A stretch of DNA of 64,000 bases from Metabacillus schmidteae (GTDB taxonomy: Bacteria > Bacillota > Bacilli > Bacillales > Bacillaceae): positions 996,001 to 1,060,000 of the forward strand of contig NZ_CAESCH010000001.1 in assembly GCF_903166545.1 (NCBI RefSeq), given 5' to 3'. The position numbers were made by a program, and so were the translations under genes. Of the stretch, positions 54,892 to 63,490 are shown in pieces; positions within the stretch are counted from its first letter, which is position 1, and each line of letters opens with the position of its first letter. The notes under the pieces are model-generated. The model was not told the origin of the DNA, did not search any database, and saw only the letters and a program-made list of their open reading frames with translations.

Positions 54892-55860
54892 TTGAGTAAA
54901 GTTGGATTAATTCCATATACTATTCAATCTGTATTAAAAGATACAAAAATTATTCCACCTGGTATTAAATTAGTCGGCGCTCCTACTGCGTGGGAACAAG
55001 GTTATTTTGGTAACGGAAATGTAATAGCTGTTCTTGATACAGGCTGTGATTCCAATCATTTCGAGCTTCAAAATCAAATTATTGATGTGTATAATTTTAC
55101 AACAGATGATAAGGGAGATCCCAAAAATATAAAAGATTATAATGGGCACGGTACCCATGTATGTGGAACGATTTGTGCAGAGGAAAATGATCGAGGGGTA
55201 ATTGGTGTAGCACCAAAAGCGAAGCTCCTTGTTTTGAAGGTGCTCTCAGGCAAAGGATATGGAGAAACAAAATGGGTGACAGATGGCATTCGCTATGCAG
55301 CAAAATGGCGGGGACCAAATGGCGAGCGGGTTAGAGTCATCTCAATGTCTTTAGGGGGAAGTGAGGATAATCCAGAGCTTCATAAGGCCGTTCAAGAAGC
55401 AATCAGCCAAGACATTCTCATTGTCTGTGCTGCAGGAAATGAAGGGGATGGAAACCATGAGACAGATGAGTTTGCCTACCCGGGAGCATATCCGGAAGTT
55501 GTACAGGTAGGATCGGTTAATTTACAAAAAGAAATTTCAACATTTAGTAATACGAATAAGGTGATCGATCTTGTTGCCCCTGGTGAAGAAATCGTCTCAA
55601 CATATCTTAATAATGAATTTGCTGTTTTATCAGGAACATCGATGGCAACTCCACATGTTTCAGGAGCTGTTGCTCTTATTATTGAGCAATGTGAAAAAGA
55701 GTTTGACCGTCCTCTAACTGAGGCTGAAATTTACGCTCAACTTATTAAAAGAACCATTTCATTAAATTTCAGCAGAAGCTCTCAAGGGAATGGAATGTTG
55801 AATATAGCTTTAGACTTCGGTTCACAATCAGAACCCTTGCAAACAGCGGCAACTAAATAA
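54892..55860 (+). CDS. ispA: Intracellular subtilisin-type serine protease
   Basis: The 322-residue S8 protease without signal peptide has Asp in IAVLDTGCD, His in YNGHGTHVCGT, oxyanion Asn in AAGNEGDG and Ser in LSGTSMATPHVSG. The N-terminal GLIPY segment matches the short inhibitory LIPY pro-piece of Bacillus intracellular proteases, which is cleaved for activation. The TTG at 54892 has AAAGGAGG at 7 bp and gives the right N-terminus; ATG 54859 lacks a site. IspA acts in stationary-phase protein turnover. Confidence 0.92.
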   Translation: MSKVGLIPYTIQSVLKDTKIIPPGIKLVGAPTAWEQGYFGNGNVIAVLDTGCDSNHFELQNQIIDVYNFTTDDKGDPKNIKDYNGHGTHVCGTICAEENDRGVIGVAPKAKLLVLKVLSGKGYGETKWVTDGIRYAAKWRGPNGERVRVISMSLGGSEDNPELHKAVQEAISQDILIVCAAGNEGDGNHETDEFAYPGAYPEVVQVGSVNLQKEISTFSNTNKVIDLVAPGEEIVSTYLNNEFAVLSGTSMATPHVSGAVALIIEQCEKEFDRPLTEAEIYAQLIKRTISLNFSRSSQGNGMLNIALDFGSQSEPLQTAATK

Positions 55861-55933
55861 GAAATTGGAAATCATCCACAGATTGCTGCCAACAGGGCCA
55901 CATCTTCTTCGAACATATTCTCATTCGATAAAA

Positions 55934-55957
55934 GAGCTGACATGTACTTGTCAGCTC
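55934..55957 (+). terminator. Terminator downstream of ispA
   Basis: GAGCTGACA and TGTCAGCTC hairpin with a short pyrimidine tail. Confidence 0.65.
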
Positions 55958-56109
55958 CTCATTTCCGGATAATGTTACTACTTCATGCTCTTCTCCAAGT
56001 TCCACAAGAGCACAAGTTGTCCTGCCCTCTTTTTTAAGGTCTTTATTACACCATTGTTAAGAATTATAATATATGTTAAAGGTCTTAAAGTAAGATAAAG
56101 GGGGAACAA

Positions 56110-56811
56110 GTGAAAATGATCAACCAAGTAACTTGTGAGAAAAGAACCTACTCTAGAGAATTTACATCTCACCGACATGATTTTGCACAATTTCTTTTTC
56201 CATTACAAGGCTCTTTAGATATACAAACTGAATGGCAAGAGATACAGCTCAACTCTGATTACTGTTTTTATCTTCCTCCAGAGTACGATCATAATTACCG
56301 ATCATTAGATAGAAATGAATTCTTAATCTTAGATGTCCCAGTACAATATTTACCTGCTGATACAAGCAGCATGTATATACGGTTAGATCAACAATGGGCT
56401 TCTATCCGTTATTTGCTTTTGGAAGAGGCAAAGAGTCAGGAGAACACATCTGCCTTAATTGATTTAACAAAATATGTGACCAACAAACTTCAAATCTCTA
56501 ATCCCCCTTCTATTGACTATATTCATAGGCATTTTAAGGAGTCAATTAAATTAGAAACTTTAGCAAATATAGAACATTACCATCCTGTATATTACTCTGC
56601 ATGGTTTAAGAAAAAGACTGGAAAAAGTGTCAAAGATTATATTTCTGAACTTCGTTTGAAAGAGGCTAGGCATCTTTTAAATTCAACAGTATGGTCCATT
56701 TCAAGGATTAGTGAAGAGTTAGGTTTCGAGAATTTGTCTTCGTTTACAAGATGGTTTGGAAATACTGAAGGAATATCGCCGCAAAAGTATAGACTTCTTA
56801 ATAAAGGATAA
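56110..56811 (+). CDS. AraC-family transcriptional regulator
   Basis: The 233-residue protein has an N-terminal cupin-like sensor (FTSHRHDFAQFLFPLQGSLDI, YCFYLPPEYDHNY) and a C-terminal pair of HTH motifs (LANIEHYHPVYYSAWFKKKTGKSVKDYI; ISRISEELGFENLSSFTRWFGNTEGISPQKYR). It probably activates the adjacent EamA exporter gene in response to a small molecule. Start GTG 56110 follows AAGGGGG; ATG 56116 is an alternative. Confidence 0.9.
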   Translation: MKMINQVTCEKRTYSREFTSHRHDFAQFLFPLQGSLDIQTEWQEIQLNSDYCFYLPPEYDHNYRSLDRNEFLILDVPVQYLPADTSSMYIRLDQQWASIRYLLLEEAKSQENTSALIDLTKYVTNKLQISNPPSIDYIHRHFKESIKLETLANIEHYHPVYYSAWFKKKTGKSVKDYISELRLKEARHLLNSTVWSISRISEELGFENLSSFTRWFGNTEGISPQKYRLLNKG

Positions 56812-56886
56812 AAAGGATATTAAACTTGGAAAAGAAATTTTGGGGTGAATTTCTTACTATAAGTTTACGTATCCTTTTTATTTTTT
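56809..56886 (+). terminator. Hairpin between araC-type gene and exporter
   Basis: AAAAGGATATTAAACTT and AAGTTTACGTATCCTTTTT pair around a ~35-nt loop with a T-rich tail. Confidence 0.6.
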
Positions 56887-56901
56887 AATGAGGTGAGCAA
56901 A

Positions 56902-57810
56902 ATGAAAGGAAAAGTGTCTTCATTATTAATATTACTTGCAGCAATACTTTGGGGGACCACTGGGACAACTCAGGCACTTGCACCGGAAACAGCACACCCG
57001 ATTGCAATCGGTGCTACGCGCTTAGCGGTAGGAGGTCTATTTCTATTCTGTATTGTTCTCGTAACAGGAAAATTCAACGTGAATAATTGGCCAGTTAAGA
57101 CAACGTTATTGGCCTCTATATGTATGGCATTGTACCAACCATTATTTTTTTCTGCAGTAACAATAACAGGGGTTGCCATTGGAACAGTGGTAGCTATTGG
57201 AAGTGCTCCAATATTGTCTGGGTTCATTGAATGGATTTATTTTAAAAAACGTCCGGGTACCCTTTGGTGGGGGTCTACTATCTTATCCATTCTAGGTTGT
57301 CTAATGCTTTTTGTGAACAAAGAATCAGCTCATGTAGATCCAGTTGGATTATTATTGGCCTTGGGGGCTGGTTTATCATTTGCTGGTTATACGGTTGTAA
57401 GTAGAGAGTTAGTTGAAAAATATTCAACTCTTTTGGTAGTTGCAGCGGTTTTCACTCTTAGTGCAATCATGTTATCACCATTATTATTTGTTTTTGATAT
57501 GTCTTGGCTTATAAGTGTTCAAGGTGCGAGTGTTAGTCTTCATCTTGGGATTTTAGCCACAGGGGTAGCATATTTACTTTTTGCGAAAGGTCTTTCCAAT
57601 GTTTCTTCATCAACAGCCGTTACACTAGCGTTAGCAGAACCATTAACAGCAGCATTATTAGGGGTTTTCATATTAGGAGAATTCTTAAACGCAATATCAT
57701 GGTTAGGGATTTTATTTTTATTACTAGGGATTGGAATATTAATTTGGTCTTCCGAACATTCTGGAAATAAAAAGAGCACTGGGACAGATCGGAAAGTATT
57801 AAAATTATAA
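56902..57810 (+). CDS. EamA/DMT-family permease
   Basis: The 302-residue protein has ten membrane helices in two EamA repeats. The first starts LLAAILWGTTGTTQALAP and the second GLLLALGAGLSFAGYTVVSRE, with ALAEPLTAALLGVFILGE near the end. Such transporters export amino acids, purines or other metabolites; the substrate is unknown. It is likely controlled by the AraC protein upstream. ATG 56902 has GAGGTGA upstream; GTG 56893 overlaps it. Confidence 0.9.
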   Translation: MKGKVSSLLILLAAILWGTTGTTQALAPETAHPIAIGATRLAVGGLFLFCIVLVTGKFNVNNWPVKTTLLASICMALYQPLFFSAVTITGVAIGTVVAIGSAPILSGFIEWIYFKKRPGTLWWGSTILSILGCLMLFVNKESAHVDPVGLLLALGAGLSFAGYTVVSRELVEKYSTLLVVAAVFTLSAIMLSPLLFVFDMSWLISVQGASVSLHLGILATGVAYLLFAKGLSNVSSSTAVTLALAEPLTAALLGVFILGEFLNAISWLGILFLLLGIGILIWSSEHSGNKKSTGTDRKVLKL

Positions 57811-57825
57811 GGAGTTAAATTAATT

Positions 57826-58158
57826 ATGGCAAATATTGAAGATTTTTTAAAACTAGATATGCGTGTTGGTACGATCATTAATGCCAAACCTTTTCCTGAA
57901 GCAAAAAAACCGGCTATAAAGCTGGAAATTGATTTTGGTGAAGAAATAGGCATAAAACAATCATCAGCACAAATTACACATAGATATCATCCGGATCAGC
58001 TTTGTGGACGTCAAGTGGTAGGGGTAGTTAACTTTCCGCCAATGCGAATTGCAGGGTTTAAATCTGAGGTATTGGTCATAGGAGGGGTTCCGGAAGAGGG
58101 AGATGTGGTTCTTTTGAAGCCTGATGAGCCGGTTAGGAATGGAACACGTATTTCATAA
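57826..58158 (+). CDS. csaA: CsaA, tRNA-binding-domain chaperone-like protein
   Basis: The 110-residue protein is a single tRNA-binding OB-fold domain. It starts [27 protein letters not shown], then ends the fold with [21 protein letters not shown] and KSEVLVIGG. Length and sequence plan equal Bacillus CsaA, reported to bind tRNA-like ligands and to aid protein export. It lies 15 bp after the permease, so the two may be co-transcribed. AAGGAG precedes the ATG. Confidence 0.94.
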   Translation: MANIEDFLKLDMRVGTIINAKPFPEAKKPAIKLEIDFGEEIGIKQSSAQITHRYHPDQLCGRQVVGVVNFPPMRIAGFKSEVLVIGGVPEEGDVVLLKPDEPVRNGTRIS

Positions 58159-58208
58159 TAAAATAGGATCATTGGATAAAAGGGGATTTTACCATTATGG
58201 CAGAGAAA

Positions 58209-58235
58209 TGACTCTGACGGGATTCGAACCCGCAC
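58209..58235 (-). pseudogene. tRNA 3-prime-end remnant
   Basis: On the minus strand GCGGGTTCGAATCCCGT is a complete T-arm followed by the acceptor-like strand CAGAGTCA. No matching 5-prime acceptor, D-arm or clear anticodon arm is found upstream and there is no CCA. It is likely a tRNA pseudogene or an integration scar. Confidence 0.5.
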
Positions 58236-58430
58236 TCACTTATCGTTAAGCATAGGCTAGGGGTCATACTTTATCGGGCACAAACCTGTAAGAAAAAGGG
58301 GGAGTGCTTTTTTATATTAAGAGTCCATGTTTGTTCATAAAAGATCTATTCAGCTTATTTTTGGTGCAAGTGGGAAGAATATATAGTAGTATTTGGTAGG
58401 TATATGACTATATGAAAATGAGGTATTTAC

Positions 58431-59207
58431 ATGAAGGAACGTATCTTAACAGGAATCATCATTGCACTATTATTTATGATTCCCTTTTACATTGGTGATA
58501 TTTGGTTTACATTATTCACCCTATTATTAGCAGGGATTGCATATTATGAGTTTTCAACAATCATTCATCTAAGACTTTTTGGTACAAAGTGGTTTGTGGG
58601 AATAATTGGAATTTTCTTGTTGTTTCTTCCTATATTATCCTCCATCAATGAAACCTTATATATAAAAATATTCATTGGTTTAGTCCTCTTTTTTATTACA
58701 TCAACAGTATTTAACGAACACTTTTCTATTGAAAAGGCCGGGACATTACTCATTGGAATTTTATATATAGGCTTTGGTTTTATCTCCATTGCAGAGGCAA
58801 GAATGGAGGAAGGTTTGCTGTGGACTTTTACAATTTTATTAGTCATTTGGTCTACGGATTCGGGAGCTTATTTTGTTGGTAGAAAGTTTGGGAAAAGAAA
58901 GCTTGCTCCAAAAATCAGCCCGAACAAAACAGTAGAAGGAGCAATTGGCGGAATTATCGTTTCTATCTGTATTGCATTTTTTATACAAGCAATAGCACAA
59001 CCATTTGAGAGTTTGTTACATACAACAATTATAACTCTATTAGTATCAACTTCGGGACAAATAGGAGATTTAGTAGAATCTGCACTAAAACGTCACTTCG
59101 GAGTAAAAGATTCGGGAAAAATCCTGCCCGGACATGGAGGGATTTTGGATAGGTTAGACAGTTGGATTTTCGTATTTATCTGTTTGAAGCTTTTTGGGAT
59201 TGTCTGA
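58431..59207 (+). CDS. Phosphatidate cytidylyltransferase-like protein (CdsA paralogue)
   Basis: The 258-residue membrane protein has about seven helices and the CDP-diacylglycerol synthase signature. DSGAYFVGRKFGKRKLAPKISPNKTVEG is followed by SGQIGDLVESALKRHFGVKDSGKILPGHGGILDRLDS. It makes CDP-diacylglycerol from phosphatidate and CTP. In Bacillus the main cdsA sits with uppS and dxr; this isolated gene is therefore probably a second copy. Confidence 0.88.
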   Translation: MKERILTGIIIALLFMIPFYIGDIWFTLFTLLLAGIAYYEFSTIIHLRLFGTKWFVGIIGIFLLFLPILSSINETLYIKIFIGLVLFFITSTVFNEHFSIEKAGTLLIGILYIGFGFISIAEARMEEGLLWTFTILLVIWSTDSGAYFVGRKFGKRKLAPKISPNKTVEGAIGGIIVSICIAFFIQAIAQPFESLLHTTIITLLVSTSGQIGDLVESALKRHFGVKDSGKILPGHGGILDRLDSWIFVFICLKLFGIV

Positions 59208-59429
59208 TTCTCCTTCTGAGAATAAAATCAGGTCAACCAGATGTCTAGGTTGCTTATATATAGTTGATTGAAATTCATTCTAGTATATGAATTTAATTTT
59301 TGGGATTTTATGTTAAAATATAAAGGGGAGAAACGTTTTATACCTTTTCTGATATATTGTTGCGTCATTTCAAACCATAGTTCCATCGTTTTGAGAAAAA
59401 AATTCCGATAAAGCATAGGCTCAAAATTT

Positions 59430-59470
59430 AAAAGGCTGGTATAAACATTAAAATAGTTTTACCAGCCTTT
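59430..59470. terminator. Hairpin terminator
   Basis: AAAGGCTGGTA and TACCAGCCTTT form a perfect 11-bp stem, with A/T-rich flanks on both sides. Confidence 0.75.
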
Positions 59471-59582
59471 AAAAAGTAATTCATTATTTTTGCTTCGGTT
59501 CTTCCTCATTTATCTTTTGATAATCAAGATCATGATGAATTACGGTTGCAGGAATTGTTGAGACTAATATGAGGGTAAAATG

Positions 59583-59621
59583 AAAACGCATGGAAGGGAT
59601 ATCAGTTACCATGCGTTTTTG
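59583..59621. terminator. Hairpin terminator
   Basis: AAAACGCATGG and CCATGCGTTTTTG form a perfect stem with T-tract. Confidence 0.8.
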
Positions 59622-59666
59622 TATTGCAACATTTTTAATAGTTTTACTATAGTACTAACTTCCAAA

Positions 59667-60359
59667 CTAAACATGTGCAATATCCATTAATAATGGAATA
59701 AGAAAGCTCCCCCAACCAAGTGTAATAATGGCTGCGAAAATCATCGCCAGAGTCGAAAAAGTAGCCTCTTGTTCACCATATTCCATTGCTTTTGAGGTAC
59801 CGACACCATGAGCACTCATACCAAGTGATAATCCTTTAGCAATCGGTGATTTAATCGCTAACCATTTCAATGCAAAGGGACCAATGATTCCTCCAGTCAC
59901 TCCAGTAACGATAACAAAGATTGTTGTTAACGTGGGAGTTCCGCCAATTTCTTTTGACACTTCAATCGCAATTGGAGTGGTAATGGACCTTGGTAAAATA
60001 CTTATTAGGAAATTAGTTTTTAAATGTAAAAGAATTGATAAAACAAAAGTAGAAGAAATAGCAACTAACGTCCCAATTGTAATGCTGACAATAATATTAC
60101 CAATATATTTTTTTACTAAGTGAAAATGCTTATATATAGGAATTGCGAATGCAACTGTAGCAGGTCCTAATAAATTTGTCAGCACTTTTGCTGAGTTCAT
60201 ATAAGTATCAGCAGATATACCCGCCATTTGAATAAACACGATAATGACAATCGGACATAGTAATAAAGGATGTAAAAGCGGACTAGCCCATTTTTTACTT
60301 GTTAGCTTTATTAGTTTATAAATGAGGATCGTTAACACTGTCAAAAGAATGATGCTCAT
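59667..60359 (-). CDS. LrgB/CidB-family membrane protein
   Basis: The 230-residue membrane protein has ATVAFAIPIYKHFHLVKKY, PRSITTPIAIEVSKEIGG and GLSMSAHGVGTSKAMEYGEQEATFS, the LrgB signature. Partnered with the preceding CidA protein (4-bp overlap), it belongs to the CidAB/LrgAB group. Bacillus members such as YsbAB move pyruvate, and others affect murein hydrolase activity and lysis. The gene pair resembles ywbHG. Confidence 0.9.
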   Translation of the reverse strand: MSIILLTVLTILIYKLIKLTSKKWASPLLHPLLLCPIVIIVFIQMAGISADTYMNSAKVLTNLLGPATVAFAIPIYKHFHLVKKYIGNIIVSITIGTLVAISSTFVLSILLHLKTNFLISILPRSITTPIAIEVSKEIGGTPTLTTIFVIVTGVTGGIIGPFALKWLAIKSPIAKGLSLGMSAHGVGTSKAMEYGEQEATFSTLAMIFAAIITLGWGSFLIPLLMDIAHV

Positions 60360-60724
60360 TTTACAGCCCTACTTTGTTTTTTCTGAATAAAGTCTGCCGT
60401 ATAGGCTGTTACTGCCATTACAATAAATGTACTAGCAGCTATAATTAGCACTAGTTCAAGGCCCTGGAAACTCATAATTTCATCATAATTGACAATTCCC
60501 ACGGCAGACGGAATAAAGAAAAGCAATAGTTCTGCCAATAGAAAGTTAGCCCCTTTTTCAATCCATTTCAGCTTCACTATTCCTGTAAATAAAGCAAGCA
60601 ATAAAAATCCTAAACCGATCATTGAAGAGGGGAGTGGAATTGAAATGACTTCCTTTATCCCCGCGCCTAGAAGAAAAAATAAAGATATAAATAATATTTG
60701 AATAAAAATTGTTAATAGTTTCAT
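60356..60724 (-). CDS. CidA/LrgA-family holin-like protein
   Basis: The 122-residue, four-helix membrane protein contains FFLLGAGIKEVISIPLPSSMIGLGFLLLALF and AELLLFFIPSAVGIVNY, typical for CidA/LrgA. GGGAGGG precedes the ATG. It lies downstream of a LysR-type gene on the same strand. In B. subtilis the related ywbHG pair is controlled by the LysR protein YwbI, so the same control is expected. Confidence 0.9.
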   Translation of the reverse strand: MKLLTIFIQILFISLFFLLGAGIKEVISIPLPSSMIGLGFLLLALFTGIVKLKWIEKGANFLLAELLLFFIPSAVGIVNYDEIMSFQGLELVLIIAASTFIVMAVTAYTADFIQKKQSRAVK

Positions 60725-60876
60725 TTATAATAACCCTCCCTATATTTAGGAAGGAGCAAGCTAAGCCCCTCTCTAGACCGATTCTTAATCTGTCTATGAG
60801 AACATGGTACAATGCTTTTTATCATTCGTAAAATACATAATAACTATTAACGCGATAACTAAAAGTTATAATCAAG

Positions 60877-61743
60877 TTAGAGGAAAAATTCAATTAAACG
60901 CTGTGCAGCATATGATAGATACTTATCCTTCTTGGTTATGACGGCTAAGTTCCATGGTGTTACAGGTTCGATATCAATGATGTTCACATGCTTATTTTCA
61001 ACACGGTTACAAATCGATTCAGGTAGGATGGTTACCCCTAAGTTGGCCCCAACCATTTCAGACATTAAATCCCATTGTGAGCTTTTAAATAAAATTTTTG
61101 GTTGAAATCCTTCGCGGATAAAATTGTTCCACATAATATCGTGAAGAGCAAAATCTTCGTGATAAAAAATAAATTCTTCATCCCGAAGGTCCTTTAAATG
61201 GATGAGTTTTAGATCTGCTAAGGGGTGTTGATGATGGATTAATAATTTCATCTGATCCTCCACGATTGGATAAATATTAAACATCTCCTCATCAACTGGA
61301 AGAACCGCAACCCCTAATTCGATCTCACCTTCCTCTACAGATTTAACAACCTTTGCACCGCCGTATTCGGTAATATTAATAGAAATATTCGGATACTGTT
61401 TATGAAACTCTGCCATGACACTCGGAAAATATAAGCTGCCAATAATCGGAGGAATACCTACGCGAATGGAGCCTCTTTGCAACTCTGTTAAGTCATTTAA
61501 AATGGTCGTCATTTCATCGATTTGTGATAAGATTTTTTGAGCATATTGCATAACGATGAACCCGGCATCCGTTATTTCGGTCGTCTTGTTGGACCTTACA
61601 ATTAAGGTCATATCTAATTCATCTTCAAGACTTTTAATCATTTTGCTTAATGCGGGCTGTGAAATATGAAGTACTTCAGATGCTTTCGTAAAGTTTTTAT
61701 ATTTAGCCGCTTCTAAAAAATAAAGTAATTGTCTTAACTCCAA
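60877..61743 (-). CDS. LysR-family regulator (CidR/YwbI-like)
   Basis: The 288-residue LysR protein has N-terminal HTH ELRQLLYFLEAAKYKNFTKASEVLHISQPALSKMIKSLE and a periplasmic-binding-like effector domain. It lies directly upstream of the cidA-lrgB pair with a 152-bp gap, as in YwbI/CidR systems that respond to overflow metabolism. TTG 61743 is chosen because GGAGGTG is 6 bp away; the frame's outer start at 61758 lies on that site. Confidence 0.9.
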   Translation of the reverse strand: MELRQLLYFLEAAKYKNFTKASEVLHISQPALSKMIKSLEDELDMTLIVRSNKTTEITDAGFIVMQYAQKILSQIDEMTTILNDLTELQRGSIRVGIPPIIGSLYFPSVMAEFHKQYPNISINITEYGGAKVVKSVEEGEIELGVAVLPVDEEMFNIYPIVEDQMKLLIHHQHPLADLKLIHLKDLRDEEFIFYHEDFALHDIMWNNFIREGFQPKILFKSSQWDLMSEMVGANLGVTILPESICNRVENKHVNIIDIEPVTPWNLAVITKKDKYLSYAAQRLIEFFL

Positions 61744-61920
61744 CCATAACACCTCCAATTATATTATAAATGTTTTGGCTTTATTGTAAAAATTCAATAT
61801 TGGCAAAAGTGTTGAACAGGTGGCTTCAGATGGGATGTGGTTGAAAAAAGTTTAAAGTGGTTGAATTAACTGCAAAAGTCATCGAATAACTTTAAATAGC
61901 TTCAATCGCATGTACAGAAT

Positions 61921-61948
61921 AAAAAAACCGTCTCCCTTAAGAGACGGT
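61921..61948 (-). terminator. Terminator of the NhaC-type gene
   Basis: On the minus strand ACCGTCTC and GAGACGGT form a stem, followed by seven T residues. Confidence 0.9.
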
Positions 61949-63310
61949 GCGACGATCCTTTAGAAACCCATAAAAAAGTGTAAAAGCAGGGGAGAGATAT
62001 AAGAAAAATGCAAAAGGTAAGAAGGCCAAAACAGGTACACCTAAAGTTTGAGCAAAGAACGCACCGCTAACTCCCCATGGTATAAGCGGGTTTATTAATG
62101 TTCCAGCATCTTCTAGAGTTCTAGATAGATATTTTCGATCCAAGTGCATTTTTTCAAATAGTCCTTTAAATGATTGTCCTGGTATTAAAATGGATAAATA
62201 TTGCTCACCTGTTAGTAAATTGACACCGAAGGAAGATGTGGCTGTTGATAGAATCAGCTGTCCTTTAGAATGAATTCGATTTATTAATCCGTTTAATAGT
62301 GTAGGAATAATACTAAGAGAATCCAGCAATCCGCCAAAAGCAAATGCAATCAAAATAAGTGAAATAGACCACATCATCGATTGTAAGCCACCGCGATTTA
62401 ACATATTGCTTATTTGTTCATTGTCAATTTGAAAGGAGGTACCGTTTTGTAAAACACTTAGAAACTGACTAAATGAAACGCCTTGTAAGCTGACTGCCGT
62501 TATGGCTGCGGTTATAATACCTGCAATTAACGACGGAATAACTGGTACTCTTTTAATAGCCATAATGATCACAAGAATAGGAGATAATAAGGTTAAGCTA
62601 CTTACCTGTATATGTGATTCAATCGTTAAGACCATGATTTTCATTTCATTAAGTGACGTAACATCGATTGGTGCTATTCTTCCTAGTATAAAAAAGATCA
62701 CGGTTGTAATGAGTATACTTGGTAGAGTCGTTAAAGACATATGCCTAATATGAGTAAATAAATCAACTTCTGCAACACCTGAGGCAAAATTTGTTGTGTC
62801 TGACATAGGAGACATTTTATCCCCAAAACACGCTCCAGAAATAATAGCACCTGCAACCCATTCAACTGGTAAGCCGACTGCAACCCCCGCACCCATAAGA
62901 GCAACCCCGATTGTGCTAACGGTTGTAAATGAACTACCAACTAAACTTGAAATGACCATACAAGAAAATAGTGATGTAATGAGCAAGTAATTGGGATTAA
63001 TGATGGTTAATGCATACGACATGATCGTCGGAATTGTCCCACTGCTCATCCAGGCGCCAATTAACATCCCGATTAATCCTAAAATAACGATGGGCTGCAC
63101 ACCATTTTGGATTCCTTTTACAATGCCTGTCTCTAATTGCTTCCATTTGAATCCTTTCATCAGCCCAATCGCTAATATTATCAACAAGCAGTTGAGTAAT
63201 GCGATATGTGGTTCAGTTTTTAATAGAAATAAACTTGAAAAAATAACAGCTAAAATGAGAAATAGAAGCAGGACTGCTTCATTAAAATGGAAATTTTTTT
63301 CTTTATTCAT
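61937..63310 (-). CDS. NhaC-family Na+/H+ antiporter
   Basis: The 457-residue membrane protein has ~11 helices. GMLIGAWMSSGTIPTIMSY, GSSFTTVSTIGVALMGAG, SGACFGDKMSPMSDTTNFASG and LLTGEQYLSILIPGQ are hallmarks of NhaC. Members exchange Na+ for H+; the MleN subgroup couples malate and lactate exchange. Which applies is not clear. ATG 63310 has GGAG at 6 bp; the upstream ATG at 63325 carries that site. The stop lies next to the terminator. Confidence 0.9.
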   Translation of the reverse strand: MNKEKNFHFNEAVLLLFLILAVIFSSLFLLKTEPHIALLNCLLIILAIGLMKGFKWKQLETGIVKGIQNGVQPIVILGLIGMLIGAWMSSGTIPTIMSYALTIINPNYLLITSLFSCMVISSLVGSSFTTVSTIGVALMGAGVAVGLPVEWVAGAIISGACFGDKMSPMSDTTNFASGVAEVDLFTHIRHMSLTTLPSILITTVIFFILGRIAPIDVTSLNEMKIMVLTIESHIQVSSLTLLSPILVIIMAIKRVPVIPSLIAGIITAAITAVSLQGVSFSQFLSVLQNGTSFQIDNEQISNMLNRGGLQSMMWSISLILIAFAFGGLLDSLSIIPTLLNGLINRIHSKGQLILSTATSSFGVNLLTGEQYLSILIPGQSFKGLFEKMHLDRKYLSRTLEDAGTLINPLIPWGVSGAFFAQTLGVPVLAFLPFAFFLYLSPAFTLFYGFLKDRRTVS

Positions 63311-63450
63311 GAAATACTCCTTCATAACTTAAACGCTTTTACGCTTTCTTGCATAAAAGTATTATACCAATCTAGTTTTTTATGTCAATTTAAATCAGTA
63401 TTTAGAATGTTTGTAATTTAAAAAATATTATGTTGGAATAGATTAAAAAG

Positions 63451-63478
63451 AAAAATCAGTGAAAAAATTCACTGATTT
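63451..63478 (-). terminator. Terminator of the chemoreceptor gene
   Basis: ATCAGTGAA and TTCACTGAT form a perfect stem; a T-run follows on the minus strand. Confidence 0.85.
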
Positions 63479-63490
63479 ATAAAAGCTTCA

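Larger units (their letters stand above)
59208..59666. other. Intergenic region with two terminators
   Basis: No convincing gene. Terminators at 59430-59470 and 59583-59621 suggest a lost or very short transcription unit between them. A 34-codon minus-strand frame is present but has no ribosome site. Confidence 0.4.

Noticed and set aside
59228..59416. 62-codon minus-strand frame
   Set aside because: No ribosome site, composition of random AT-rich DNA, and it sits among terminators.
59488..59591. 34-codon minus-strand frame with a hydrophobic start
   Set aside because: No ribosome site and its start lies inside a terminator stem.
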